Shown: positions 7,506 to 16,484, counted from the first letter of the stretch. The stretch: 64,000 nucleotides of DNA from Micromonospora chaiyaphumensis (GCF_900091435.1 NZ_FMCS01000005.1:310001-374000); one strand, 5' to 3'. The notes: generated by a model not told the origin, from the letters alone. Numbers and translations: made by a program.

Positions 7506-9137
7506 TTAGTCCAGCTCCAGCAGGCCCTGTTCGGACACCACGCGGACGGACAGGGTCTTGTAGCCCACCTCGTCGAAGAGCACCGTCATCCGGTCCTCCT
7601 CGTAGCTCAGCACCAGGCCGGCGCCCCACTCCGGGTGGCGCACCTGGCTGTGCACGGGAAACGGCCCGACCGCGCCGTCGGCCGCGACGCTGGTGCCGGC
7701 GTGGCAGTTGTCGCAGTGCCCGCAGACCTCGTGCATCTGCTCGCCGAAGTACGCCAGCAGCGCCTGCCCCCGGCAGCCGGTGGTCTCCGCGAAGGCGCGC
7801 ATCATGTCGGTCCGCGACCGGGTCACCGTCTGCTGCCGTTCCGCCTCGGCGAGCGCGGCCCGGCCGGACTCGGCGGCCGCCGGAGCGTACCGGGGCGCGG
7901 CGATCCGCTGCCGGGCCCGGGGTTCCGCCGCGCCCACCTGCTCCAGCAGGGACAGGTACTGGCCGAGCTTGCGCGGCCCGAGGCCGGTCAGCTCGCGCAG
8001 CTCCTTCTTGGTGCGGGCCTGCTTGCGCAGCAGGGCGGCGAGTTCCGCCAGCTCCTTCTCGTCGGGCAGGCCGCCGCTGAAGTACCGCTGGAGGCCGACG
8101 TCCTCGGCGCGCCAGAGCAGCAGCACCCGGGCGGGCGCGCCGTCCCGGCCGGCCCGGCCGATCTCCTGGAAGTAGCTGTCCGGCGAGTCGGGCAGCGCCA
8201 TGTGCACCACCCAGGCGATGTTCGGCTTGTCGATGCCCATGCCGAACGCCGAGGTGGCCACCATGATCGGCACCTGGTCCGCGAGGAACGCCTCGTGCAG
8301 CTCGTTGCGGGCACCGGTCGGCATCCCGCCGTGGTAGTACTGCGCCGGGAAGCCCGCGTCGGTGAGCCGCTGCGCGAGTTCCTCGGCCGCCCGCCGGGTC
8401 GGCACGTAGATGATGCCCGGCCGCTCGTCGTCGCGGAGCAGGGCGACCAGCCGCCGCCACCGGTAGTCGTCGGTGGGGCAGTGGGCCACCTCCAGGAAGA
8501 GGTTGGGCCGGTCCAGCCCCGACACCACCACCTCGGGGTCGCGCAGCCGCAGCCGGGCGACGATGTCGTCGCGCACCGGCGGGGAGGCCGTGGCGGTGAG
8601 CGCCACCACCGGCGGCCGGCCGAGGCCCTCGATCAGGTGGCCGAGCGCCAGGTAGTCCGGGCGGAAGTCGTGGCCCCAGGCGGAGATGCAGTGCGCCTCG
8701 TCGATCGCGACCAGCGCCGGCCGTAGCGCCCGGACCTCGGCCAGCCGCTCCGGGTTGCTGAGCGCCTCCGGGGTGATGAACAGGAACTCGGCCCGGCCCG
8801 CCCGGATCTCCTCGATCGCCTGGGCCTGCTGGGCCGCGCTCTCGTCGGAGCTGATCCGGACCGCCCGCAGCTCGGGGCGCTGCCGCTCGTTGAGCGCGGC
8901 GATCTGGTCCTGCTGGAGGGCGAGCAGCGGGGAGATGACCACCGTGGGACCGGGGATCAGGCTCGCCGGGATCTGGTAGATCGCCGACTTGCCCGCGCCG
9001 GTGGGGAGCACCACCAGGGCGTCGCGGCGCTTCATGACCGCCCGCATGGCGGCCAGCTGGTTGGGCCGGAGGGCGGTCCAGCCGAAGAGGCTCTTGGCCG
9101 CGCGGCGCAGGGTCGTCGAGTGCCTGGTCAGTTTCAT
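7506..9137 (-). CDS. recQ: RecQ-family ATP-dependent DNA helicase
   Basis: A 543-residue superfamily 2 helicase that unwinds DNA 3' to 5' in recombination repair. Visible motifs: Walker A LPTGAGKS (44-51), DEAH (146-149) followed by the RecQ aromatic-rich loop CISAWGHDFRPDY, motif III ALTATAS, motif V/VI GMGIDKPN and QEIGRAGRDG. A four-cysteine zinc site follows (CRGQ...CGHCDNC). There is no HRDC domain; instead the tail (HPEWGAGLVLSYEEDRMTVLFDEVGYKTL) looks like the small DUF3553-type domain seen in actinobacterial RecQ. The ATG at 9137 lies 46 bp after the stop of the VWA protein gene, so the two may share a transcript. It ends with TAA. Confidence 0.93.
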   Translation of the reverse strand: MKLTRHSTTLRRAAKSLFGWTALRPNQLAAMRAVMKRRDALVVLPTGAGKSAIYQIPASLIPGPTVVISPLLALQQDQIAALNERQRPELRAVRISSDESAAQQAQAIEEIRAGRAEFLFITPEALSNPERLAEVRALRPALVAIDEAHCISAWGHDFRPDYLALGHLIEGLGRPPVVALTATASPPVRDDIVARLRLRDPEVVVSGLDRPNLFLEVAHCPTDDYRWRRLVALLRDDERPGIIYVPTRRAAEELAQRLTDAGFPAQYYHGGMPTGARNELHEAFLADQVPIMVATSAFGMGIDKPNIAWVVHMALPDSPDSYFQEIGRAGRDGAPARVLLLWRAEDVGLQRYFSGGLPDEKELAELAALLRKQARTKKELRELTGLGPRKLGQYLSLLEQVGAAEPRARQRIAAPRYAPAAAESGRAALAEAERQQTVTRSRTDMMRAFAETTGCRGQALLAYFGEQMHEVCGHCDNCHAGTSVAADGAVGPFPVHSQVRHPEWGAGLVLSYEEDRMTVLFDEVGYKTLSVRVVSEQGLLELD

Positions 9138-9183
9138 CAGTGGCCGCAGGTACCCCTGCCGATCACCGCCGAAACCGCGTCCA

Positions 9184-11019
9184 TCAGGTCATCCGGAACA
9201 CCGGGCCGCGAGGCGTGAACGGCAGGCGGGCACCGCGGGACACCAGGAACGCGTGATCCCGGCGGATCCGCAGCACGTCGCACTCGCCGTCGGTGATCAC
9301 CAGGATCGGACCGTCGGCCGGGAAGTCGGCGGCATTCTCCAGAAGGCGGACGCCCGGCTGCAGCACGGTGCCCCCGCGGCCCCGCACCCGCACCCGCCCG
9401 GCGATCTCCTCCACCGGCAGGTAGCCGGCGTCGTAGGCCACCGCGTCGCAGAACACCACGCGAGCGGCGGGCACGTCCCGGGCGAGGGCGTACGCGGCGA
9501 CGGCGCCGAGCGCCCGCCCCATCAGCCGGGTGCCCATCGACCCGGACGTGTCCAGCAGCACACCGAAGGTCGGCCGGCGCTCCTCCACCTCGGGCCGGTG
9601 CCAGCCGGGACGCGGGATGCCGGGGGTGGCCGCCTGCCGCCGCGACGGCCGGGCGTACGAGCGCACCCGCTCCCGCGCGGGGAACCGCTCGTCGAACCAG
9701 CGGGCTAGTTGAACGTCCCACGGCGGTGGGGGTTCGTCGAGCACGCGGATCTCGGCGACCAACCCGGCCGGGAGCAGCCCTCGCCCGGCCGACTCGTGGT
9801 ACGCGAGCCCGCCGGTGAGCGCCCGCCGGTAGTACTCGTCGAGGTCGACGCCGCGACGGGCCTCGCCCGGTCCCGGCGTGCCGTGGCCCAGGATGTCCCC
9901 CCGCCCCGGGCCGCGCAGGGTGGCGAGCTTGCGGTGGCGGCGCAGGTCCGTGGCGAGGCGGTCGTACACCGCCTCGCCCGAGAGGCCGCGCAGCTGCGGG
10001 TCGTACAGCAGGCCCTCGGGCATCTCGCCGACCGCCATCTCCACGAGCCAGCCGTTGACGACGTAGTCGGTGGCGACGTTCCACAGGTACGGGTCGCGGT
10101 GCGCCACCCGGTCGCCGTGCCGCAGCGCCGCGTGCAGCATCTCGTGCGCCAGCACGAAACGGCACTGTGCCTCCGGCAACACCCGGAGCGGGTTGACGTA
10201 GATCTCCCCGGCGTCGGCGTTCACGGCGGCGACCGCGATGTCCCACGAGCGCGCCAGTTCCACGTCGGCGACGATCCGGAACCCCGCGGCCAGCGCGCCG
10301 AGCAGCGGGTACGACGAGACGAACCAGCGCCGGGCCCGTTCCCAGGGATTGTCGCGGGTGACCCCGCCCGGTCCCGGCTTCGGGGCGCCCGCCGCCTCCA
10401 CGGCCGCCGTGGCGGCCGCCGCCAGGCCCACGGCGAAGCGCTCCGGCCAGGTCTGCTGTCTGAAGCCGGTGACGGTCGGGGCCCCGGACCGGGCGGGCGC
10501 GGCGGGGACCGCCAGGTCGCCGCCGTGGCCGGCGACGCCGCAGTCCAGGTACTCCGGCGGAATGCCGCGGTGGCGCCAGTCGGCGGCCAGCCGCTCCTCC
10601 GCCCCGCCGGGCAGCGGGGTAGGCAGCAGGCGGGGCGGCCGGCCCAGCTTCGCGTCGAGCTGGAAGCGGCTCACCGCCACGCAGGCGGCGACCTCCGCCG
10701 CCTGGTCGGTCCGGCCGGCGCGGTCCGGTTCGAGGTGACCGAACCCGAGGTGCAGCAGGCAGTGGGCCACCACCCACCACCACTCGTCGGCGTCTGCGCG
10801 CCGCCGCCGATGGACCCGGATCTCGCCGTCGGCGGCCACCCGGGCCCAGCCCCGCCCGTCCGCCGGCGCGTCGCCGTCGATCCAGCGGAACCGGGCGCGG
10901 GGATAGCCGTCGGCGAGCAGGGGCCGGAACATCGGATGGTCGTACGCGCGCTTCGCGGCCTGGTCGAACGCCTCCTCGTTCGGGTCCGGCCGGCGTCCGC
11001 CCCGGCGTCGTGTCGCCAC
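9184..11019 (-). CDS. DUF2201-type metallopeptidase-like / VWA domain protein
   Basis: A 611-residue protein with two parts. The N-terminal half is the putative metallopeptidase-like domain of the VWA-like family: HEMLH at 292-296 is an HExxH zinc motif. An earlier segment (about 64-95) repeats the same pattern with HCLLH in place of HEMLH, so the domain seems duplicated with a degenerate first copy. The C-terminal ~130 residues form a von Willebrand A domain with the MIDAS motif DTSGS (490-494) and ITDGE. The upstream MoxR ATPase ends four bases before the GTG start, the usual MoxR/VWA pairing for chaperone-like assembly or metal insertion into partner complexes. Its actual client is unknown. 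Confidence 0.85.
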   Translation of the reverse strand: MATRRRGGRRPDPNEEAFDQAAKRAYDHPMFRPLLADGYPRARFRWIDGDAPADGRGWARVAADGEIRVHRRRRADADEWWWVVAHCLLHLGFGHLEPDRAGRTDQAAEVAACVAVSRFQLDAKLGRPPRLLPTPLPGGAEERLAADWRHRGIPPEYLDCGVAGHGGDLAVPAAPARSGAPTVTGFRQQTWPERFAVGLAAAATAAVEAAGAPKPGPGGVTRDNPWERARRWFVSSYPLLGALAAGFRIVADVELARSWDIAVAAVNADAGEIYVNPLRVLPEAQCRFVLAHEMLHAALRHGDRVAHRDPYLWNVATDYVVNGWLVEMAVGEMPEGLLYDPQLRGLSGEAVYDRLATDLRRHRKLATLRGPGRGDILGHGTPGPGEARRGVDLDEYYRRALTGGLAYHESAGRGLLPAGLVAEIRVLDEPPPPWDVQLARWFDERFPARERVRSYARPSRRQAATPGIPRPGWHRPEVEERRPTFGVLLDTSGSMGTRLMGRALGAVAAYALARDVPAARVVFCDAVAYDAGYLPVEEIAGRVRVRGRGGTVLQPGVRLLENAADFPADGPILVITDGECDVLRIRRDHAFLVSRGARLPFTPRGPVFRMT

Positions 11020-11022
11020 CGC

Positions 11023-12093
11023 TCAGGCCCGGGCCGCGACCAGGCGGGGCAGGTCCCGGGTCACCTCGACCAGGAACCAGGCCGGCAGCACCGGCATGCC
11101 GTCGTCATCGGTGGCGACGACGAGCTGGGCGCACTCCAGGGAGATCTCGGCCAGCTCCACCAGCAGCCCCTTGGCCCGGATCGAGAAGTCCCGCACCGCG
11201 GGGGAGGCGTGCTCCCGGGAGGCGGGCAGCTCCTTGACCAGCCGGGCCCGGAACGCCTCGGCGAAGAAGTAGAGCAGGTCCCGGTCGTGCGGGGCCCGCG
11301 GCCAGCCCGTGTCACCCCGCACGATGGCGTCCAGGCCGTACCGGTGGCGCACCGTCTTGACGTATGCGGCGAAGCCGGCGGCGTGCTGCCCCGTGAGGGT
11401 GCCACCGGCCAGCAGCCGCACGGTCGTCTCGTCGACGTCGTCGCCGAACGAGTGCAGCGCGTCGGAGAGCATGTGCCAGCTGCGCGGGGTGGAGAAGGCC
11501 TCCTCGGTCTTCGGCGGGGCCACCCAGAGCTGGTCCGGGCGCTCGGTCAGGTAGTCCCGCACCCACGGGTGCACCCCGGCGCCGGCCGCCCAGGCCAGCC
11601 AGTCCGTCGCCGAGGCCCGCAGGTGCACGTGCACGAGCCGGTTCACCAGCGCGGACGCCATCGGCCGGGCGAGCGCGTTGTCGGTGGCCCGGTTGCCGGC
11701 GCCGATCACGATCGATCCGGCCGGCAGCTCGTACGAGCCGATCCGGCGGTCCAGGATCAGCGAGTAGAACGCCTTCTGCACCTCCGGGCTGGAGGAGTTG
11801 AGCTCGTCCAGGAAGAGGCAGTACGGCTCGTCGCGGGCGATGGACTCGGGCGGCGCGAACCGGCTGCGCCCGTCGCGCAGCTCCGGCACTCCGATCAGGT
11901 CCTCCGCGGCGAGCTGGGTGCCGACCAGGGTCACGCAGGGCAGGCCGAGCGAGTCGGCGAAGGCCTGCACCAGCGAGCTCTTGCCGATGCCGGGCGGTCC
12001 CCAGACGAAGACGGGCCGGACCACCGCCACGTGCAGCAGCAGCGTGGGCAGCTCGGCCGGGGTCACCGTCAGGGCGGAATGCACGCCCACCAT
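11023..12093 (-). CDS. MoxR-family AAA ATPase
   Basis: An AAA+ ATPase of about 356 residues. Walker A is GPPGIGKSS, Walker B is LFLDELN, sensor 1 is GAGNRATD, and an arginine-rich VNRLVHVHL segment follows, as in MoxR/RavA-like proteins. Such ATPases act with VWA-domain partners to remodel or mature other complexes; here the partner is the gene starting three bases after its stop. ATG 12093 is preferred; a GTG at 12120 would add nine residues and neither has a strong ribosome site. It follows the F420 oxidoreductase gene by 58 bp in the same direction. Confidence 0.88.
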   Translation of the reverse strand: MVGVHSALTVTPAELPTLLLHVAVVRPVFVWGPPGIGKSSLVQAFADSLGLPCVTLVGTQLAAEDLIGVPELRDGRSRFAPPESIARDEPYCLFLDELNSSSPEVQKAFYSLILDRRIGSYELPAGSIVIGAGNRATDNALARPMASALVNRLVHVHLRASATDWLAWAAGAGVHPWVRDYLTERPDQLWVAPPKTEEAFSTPRSWHMLSDALHSFGDDVDETTVRLLAGGTLTGQHAAGFAAYVKTVRHRYGLDAIVRGDTGWPRAPHDRDLLYFFAEAFRARLVKELPASREHASPAVRDFSIRAKGLLVELAEISLECAQLVVATDDDGMPVLPAWFLVEVTRDLPRLVAARA

Positions 12094-12151
12094 GATCGGA
12101 ATTGGCGCGGCGACTCGCACCCGAAATTCCGGCGCCCCGACCTGAGCAGCT

Positions 12152-13102
12152 TCAGCGCAGCCGGGGCAGCACCTCGCGCTGGTAGAGGTCGAACAGGCCC
12201 TGCCAGTGCGGGCCGGTGTTGGCCACGTAGATCTCGTCGAAGCCGGCCTTGGCGTACTTGTCGATCATCTCCAGGTGCGCGTCGGCGTCCTTGCCGCAGA
12301 CGAACGACTCCTTCATCATCTCCGGCTTGACCAGCTGCGCGGCCTGCTCGAAGTGGCGGGGCGACGGGAGCACCTGGGACAGTTCGCCCGGCACGCCGGC
12401 GTTGGGCCACCGCTCGTACGCGATCCGCGCGCCCTCGTCCTCGCTGTCGGCGTACGCGGCCTTGAACCCGGCCTGGCAGGGCTTGTCGCCGCCGCCGGAG
12501 TCGCGGAACCGGCGCACCATGTCGGCGTCGGGCATGGTGCTGACGTAGCCGTCGCCGATCCGGGCGGCCAGCTCGATCGACTTCGCGCCGAAGCCGGAGA
12601 CGTAGATGGGCGGGGGCGTGTCGGGCCGGGTGTAGATCCGGGCGTGCTCGACGGCGTAGTGCTTGCCGTGGTGGTTGACGAAGTCGCCCGCCCACAGCTT
12701 GCGGATCACCTCGATCGACTCCTCCAGCATCTCCAGCCGGACGTCGGCCTGCGGCCACGGGTCGCCGAAGATGTGCTCGTTCAGCGCCTCGCCGCTGCCC
12801 ACCCCGAGCACGAAGCGCCCCTCGTGCAGCACCGCGCTGGTGGCCGCGGCCTGGGCGATCACCGCGGGGTGGATGCGGACGGTCGGGCAGGTGACCGCGG
12901 TGGTCACCGGCAGCCGGCAGACCTGGCTGAGGGCGCCGATGGTCGACCAGACGAAGGGGCTCTGGCCCTGCGCGTCGACCCACGGGTGGTAGTGGTCGGA
13001 GATCCACAGTGCCTCGAAGCCGGCCCGCTCGGCGCCGCGCGCCTGGTCCAGCAGCTCCGCCGGGGTGTACTCCTCACTGGACAGAAAGTAGCCGATCTTC
13101 AT
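12152..13102 (-). CDS. F420-dependent LLM-class oxidoreductase (FGD-like)
   Basis: A 316-residue TIM-barrel enzyme of the luciferase-like monooxygenase superfamily. It begins MKIGYFLSSEEY and contains ISDHYHPW, the LGVGSGEALNEHIFG loop and YVSGFGAKS, all of which recur in F420-dependent glucose-6-phosphate dehydrogenase and relatives (TIGR03557 group). It probably reduces F420 using a small organic substrate; whether it is a true glucose-6-phosphate dehydrogenase cannot be decided by eye. ATG 13102 follows GAGGGGGAACG, a strong ribosome site, and replaces a longer frame starting at 13147. The neighbouring MoxR/VWA genes give no functional hint. Confidence 0.88.
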   Translation of the reverse strand: MKIGYFLSSEEYTPAELLDQARGAERAGFEALWISDHYHPWVDAQGQSPFVWSTIGALSQVCRLPVTTAVTCPTVRIHPAVIAQAAATSAVLHEGRFVLGVGSGEALNEHIFGDPWPQADVRLEMLEESIEVIRKLWAGDFVNHHGKHYAVEHARIYTRPDTPPPIYVSGFGAKSIELAARIGDGYVSTMPDADMVRRFRDSGGGDKPCQAGFKAAYADSEDEGARIAYERWPNAGVPGELSQVLPSPRHFEQAAQLVKPEMMKESFVCGKDADAHLEMIDKYAKAGFDEIYVANTGPHWQGLFDLYQREVLPRLR

Positions 13103-13189
13103 CGTTCCCCCTCGCCGCGTCCGCGTGCCGGGCGCACGCACGGACAACGAGAGCCCTACCCCGGGGAGACGTGGTCCGAACGCGGCGGG

Positions 13190-13312
13190 TCAGCGCCGGA
13201 ACATCGCCCGGATGGCGATCAGCAGGAACAGCCCGCCGACCACCAGGCCGAGCAGGCGTACGCCGGGGATGTCCGCGGCGCTGGTGGCGTCGGCGAGCAG
13301 GGCGGGAGGCAT
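13190..13312 (-). CDS. 40-residue single-pass membrane protein
   Basis: A short reading frame encodes 40 residues starting MPPALLADAT, with one hydrophobic helix (LLGLVVGGLFLLIAI, about residues 20-34) and a positively charged RAMFRR tail that suggests N-out/C-in topology. ATG 13312 is preceded by GGGAGAG at a spacing of seven bases, a good ribosome site. It lies upstream of, and in the same direction as, the F420 oxidoreductase gene, with about 90 bp between them. I do not know its function; its translation signals and membrane design make it more than a chance frame. Confidence 0.6.
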   Translation of the reverse strand: MPPALLADATSAADIPGVRLLGLVVGGLFLLIAIRAMFRR

Positions 13313-13351
13313 GCTCGCACTCTCCCACGGGTCGTCCGGCGGTGCCAGCCG

Positions 13352-13371
13352 CTAACAGTAAGGATTGTTGA
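13352..13371. promoter_or_regulatory. AT-rich inverted repeat before the GH3 gene
   Basis: CTAACA (13352-13357) and TGTTGA (13366-13371) form a 6-bp imperfect inverted repeat with an 8-nt spacer in an otherwise GC-rich region. TTGACT at 13368-13373 could serve as a -35 element. It may be an operator for the hexosaminidase gene or for the divergent small membrane protein. No clear -10 box follows. Confidence 0.35.
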
Positions 13372-13448
13372 CTATTTCGGGACGCGGTGTGACCATGGCA
13401 GCACCGCCGGGCTGGCGGGCCGTGGGGAAGACGGGGGTACGACAGCGC

Positions 13449-14951
13449 ATGAGCGAGCGGATCGTGGGAGCGACCGGTGACCTGGCGGCCCTGGCGGCCG
13501 CCGTCCTGCAACCGGGGTTCGTCGGCACCACGCCGCCGCCGTGGGTCTGCCGCTGGCTCGGCGAGGGGCTCGGCTCGGTGGTCCTCTTCGCCCGCAACGT
13601 CGTCGACCACGAGCAGGTCGCCGCGCTCACCGCCACCCTGCGCGCCGAGCGGTCCGACGTGATCGTCGCGATCGACGAGGAGGCCGGCGACGTCACCCGG
13701 ATCGAGTCGGCCCGGGGCAGCTCCCGGCCCGGCAACCTCGCCCTCGGCGCGGTCGACGACCCGGCCCTGACCGAGGAGGTGGCCCGGGACCTGGGCGCCG
13801 AGCTGGCCTCGGTGGGCGTCACGCTCAACTACGCCCCGGACGCCGACGTCAACTCGAACGCGGAGAATCCGGTGATCGGGGTCCGCTCGTTCGGCGCCGA
13901 CCCGGCCCTGGTCGCCCGGCACACCGCCGCCTGGATCCGCGGCCTGCAGGCCGGTGGCGTCGCCGCCTGTGCCAAGCACTTCCCGGGACACGGCGACACC
14001 CGGGTCGACTCCCACCACGATCTGCCCCGCATCGGCGGCGACCGGGCCCGGCTGGACGCGGTCGAGCTGGCCCCGTTCCGGGCCGCGGTGACCGCCGGGG
14101 CGCAGGCGATCATGACCGGGCACCTGCTGGTGCCGGCGCTGGATCCGGAGCTGCCGGCCACGCTGAGCCCGCGCATCCTGGGCCGCCTGCTCCGCGAGGA
14201 GCTGGGGTTCGGCGGCGTGGTGGTGACCGACGCCGTGGAGATGGGGGCGGTCGCCGACCGGTACGGCTTCGCGGGTGCCGCGGTCCGCGCGCTCGCCGCC
14301 GGTGCGGACGCGATCTGCGTGGGTGGCGAGCGGGCCACCGAGGCCGACGCCCGCGAGCTGCGCGACGCCATCGTGGCCGCCGTGATCGCCGGGGAGCTGC
14401 CGGAGGAGCGCCTGGCCGAGGCGGCCAAGCGGGTGGGGCAGCTCGCCTCCTGGGCGGTCGCCGCCCGCGCCGACCGGACCGGCGTCCGGCCCGGCGAGGC
14501 CGGCTCGGCGATCGGGCTGGCCGCCGCCCGCCGGGCGTTGCGGGTGGTCGCCACCGCGGGCGGGCTGCTGCCGCTGGCCGGCCCGGCGCACGTGGTGGAG
14601 TTCGCCCCGCCGCACAACATGGCCATCGGCGACGAGACCCCGTGGGGGATCGCCGTGCCCCTGACCGACCTGGCGCCCGGCACCACGACCGCCCGGTACG
14701 CCCGGGACGAGGTCCCGGCCGACCCGGCCGCCGGCGCCGCCGGCCGTCCACTCGTGCTGGTGGTGCGGGACCTGCACCGGCACGACTGGATGCGGGACGC
14801 CGTGTCCCACGCCCTGGCCAGCCGCCCGGACGCGGTGGTGGTCGAGCTGGGTGTGCCCGAGCTGGTCACCGGCGCGGTGCACGTGGCCACCCACGGCGCG
14901 ACCCGGGCCGCCGCCCTCGCCACCGCCGAGCTGCTCGCCGGCGCCCGCTGA
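13449..14951 (+). CDS. Glycoside hydrolase family 3 beta-N-acetylhexosaminidase-like (NagZ type)
   Basis: About 500 residues. The N-terminal TIM barrel shows GSVVLFARNV, VAIDEEAGDVTRI (substrate Asp-Glu loop), AKHFPGHGDTRVDSHHDLP, which carries the NagZ-type acid/base His in a DSH loop, and VVTDAVEMGAV with the presumed nucleophile Asp. NagZ enzymes release N-acetylglucosamine from muropeptides or chitooligosaccharides. A C-terminal ~170-residue region follows, longer than in the 340-residue single-domain NagZ, as in many actinobacterial and Bacillus enzymes. No signal peptide is seen from ATG 13449; ATG 13395 or TTG 13365 would extend the N-terminus. Likely cytosolic and involved in cell wall recycling. 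Confidence 0.85.
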   Translation: MSERIVGATGDLAALAAAVLQPGFVGTTPPPWVCRWLGEGLGSVVLFARNVVDHEQVAALTATLRAERSDVIVAIDEEAGDVTRIESARGSSRPGNLALGAVDDPALTEEVARDLGAELASVGVTLNYAPDADVNSNAENPVIGVRSFGADPALVARHTAAWIRGLQAGGVAACAKHFPGHGDTRVDSHHDLPRIGGDRARLDAVELAPFRAAVTAGAQAIMTGHLLVPALDPELPATLSPRILGRLLREELGFGGVVVTDAVEMGAVADRYGFAGAAVRALAAGADAICVGGERATEADARELRDAIVAAVIAGELPEERLAEAAKRVGQLASWAVAARADRTGVRPGEAGSAIGLAAARRALRVVATAGGLLPLAGPAHVVEFAPPHNMAIGDETPWGIAVPLTDLAPGTTTARYARDEVPADPAAGAAGRPLVLVVRDLHRHDWMRDAVSHALASRPDAVVVELGVPELVTGAVHVATHGATRAAALATAELLAGAR

Positions 14952-14973
14952 CCCCGGCGGGGCCCGGCGCCGG

Positions 14974-15261
14974 TCAGGGCTCGGGGACCACCAGGTCGGC
15001 GTACTCGGGGTGGCGCTCGATGAACGCGGCCATGAAGCGGCACTGCGTGGCGACGCGACCGCCCCGCTCGCGGATCTGGTCGAGTGTGCCCCGGATCAGC
15101 GCCGAGCCCACCCCCATGTTCTGGAAGCGCTTGTCCACCTCGGTGTGCGTGAAGACCAGCACCTCCCCGCGCGGCACGTACTCGGTGGACCCGGCCAGCG
15201 CGTCGTCGACCAGGATCTCGAAGCGGTGCCGCGCGGGGTTCTCCTCGACCAGGAAGCTCAC
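14974..15261 (-). CDS. Small GNAT N-acetyltransferase (COG2388/YidJ type)
   Basis: A 95-residue minimal GNAT fold. The acetyl-CoA binding turn reads FQNMGVGSALIRGTLD, and the tail CRFMAAFIERHPEYADLV is characteristic of the COG2388 group. Members are small acetyltransferase-like proteins whose substrates are mostly unknown. GTG 15261 overlaps the stop of the class V aminotransferase gene by four bases (GTGA), so it is translated as the second gene of that operon. It ends 20 bp from the convergent GH3 gene. Confidence 0.85.
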   Translation of the reverse strand: MSFLVEENPARHRFEILVDDALAGSTEYVPRGEVLVFTHTEVDKRFQNMGVGSALIRGTLDQIRERGGRVATQCRFMAAFIERHPEYADLVVPEP

Positions 15262-16484
15262 CCGGCCATTCTCTCCCCGGTCGCCGCCAGCCGGTCGAGT
15301 TCGGCCAGCAAGCGGTCCACCTCCTCGGCGGTGTTGTAGTGGTAGACGCTGGCCCGGACCGCGCCGCCGCTGTCCCGCAGGCCCATGGTCCGGAAGTACT
15401 CGTAGGCGTAGTAGTCGCCGGAGGACAGGCAGACACCGGCCGCGCCCAGCGCCGCGGCGGTCTCCGCCGGGGCCGACCCGGCCACCCGGAACGACACCGT
15501 GGGGCAGCGCCGGGCCGGCGAGCCGTGGACGGCGATCCAGGGGCGGTCGGCCAGGCCGGCGAGCAGCCGCTCGAAGACGGCCTCCTCGTGCGCCTGGGCG
15601 GCGGCCAGCCCGGCCCGGACCCGGTCCCGGCGGCTGCCGGTCGCGGCCGGGTCGAGGGTGGCCAGGTGGTCCACCGCCGCGACCACCCCGGCCAGCAGCG
15701 GGAAGCTCGGCGTGCCGTACTCGAACCGGTCCGGGACCGCGTCGGAGGAGGGGATGAGCTTGGCCGGGCGCAGCGCCGCCCAGCGGGCCGGGTCGGCGGC
15801 CATGGCGGCCAGGTGCGGCCCGGACCACTTGTAGGCGCTCGTCACCAGGAAGTCCGCGCCGAGCGACGCCAGGTCGGTGGGCCCGTGCGGCACCGCGTGT
15901 ACCCCGTCCACGCAGACCAGCGCGCCGGCCGCGTGCGCGGTCTTGGCGATCGCCGCCACGTCCGGGACGGTGCCGATCGCGTTGCTGCCGGCGGTCACCG
16001 CCACGAGCCGGGTGCGCTCGGTGACCAGGTCGGCGTACTGGCCGGCGGGCAGGTCACCGGTCGCCGGGTCGAACTCGGCCCAGCGCACCGTCGCACCGGC
16101 GGCCTCGGCCGCCTGCACCCACGGCCGGACGTTGGCGTCGTGGTCGAGCCGGGAGACCACCACCTCGTCGCCGGGCCGCCAGCCCGCGCCGAGCGTCCGG
16201 GCCAGGGTGTACGTCAGCGCCGTGGCGCTCGGACCCAGCACCACGCCGCCGGGCTCCGCGCCGAGCAGGTCGGCCACCGCGGCGCGCGCCGCGGCCACCA
16301 GATCCAGCGACCGCCGGCCCGGTACGAACGCGGTGCTCCGGTTGCCGGTGGCGGCGGTCATGGCGGCGGCGACCGCCTCGATCACCGGCCGGGCGGTCTG
16401 GGTGCCGCCGGCGCCGTCGAAGTGGGCGAAACCCTCGGTCAGGGCGGGGTAGGCGGCCCGGGTGCGGGCGATGTCGAAGGGCAT
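15258..16484 (-). CDS. Cysteine desulfurase-like class V aminotransferase
   Basis: A 408-residue PLP enzyme of fold type I. It shows AGGTQTARPVIEA at the N-terminus, a SNAIGTVPDV strand, VCVDGVHAVPHG with the ring-stacking Asp-x-x-His, and TSAYKWSGPH carrying the Schiff-base Lys. The overall layout fits the cysteine desulfurase-like family TIGR01976, whose in vivo reaction is not settled. No mobile-loop cysteine of SufS/IscS type is obvious in the C-terminal region apart from GVCLSSGDYYAYEYF. It is followed by the small GNAT gene in an operon. The 74-bp gap to the divergent lipoprotein gene must hold promoters for both. Confidence 0.85.
   Translation of the reverse strand: MPFDIARTRAAYPALTEGFAHFDGAGGTQTARPVIEAVAAAMTAATGNRSTAFVPGRRSLDLVAAARAAVADLLGAEPGGVVLGPSATALTYTLARTLGAGWRPGDEVVVSRLDHDANVRPWVQAAEAAGATVRWAEFDPATGDLPAGQYADLVTERTRLVAVTAGSNAIGTVPDVAAIAKTAHAAGALVCVDGVHAVPHGPTDLASLGADFLVTSAYKWSGPHLAAMAADPARWAALRPAKLIPSSDAVPDRFEYGTPSFPLLAGVVAAVDHLATLDPAATGSRRDRVRAGLAAAQAHEEAVFERLLAGLADRPWIAVHGSPARRCPTVSFRVAGSAPAETAAALGAAGVCLSSGDYYAYEYFRTMGLRDSGGAVRASVYHYNTAEEVDRLLAELDRLAATGERMAG

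Noticed and set aside
13365..13448. TTG 13365 or ATG 13395 as start of the GH3 gene
   Set aside because: They add residues without family similarity and lie in the candidate operator region; ATG 13449 starts just before the conserved domain. The choice is not proven.
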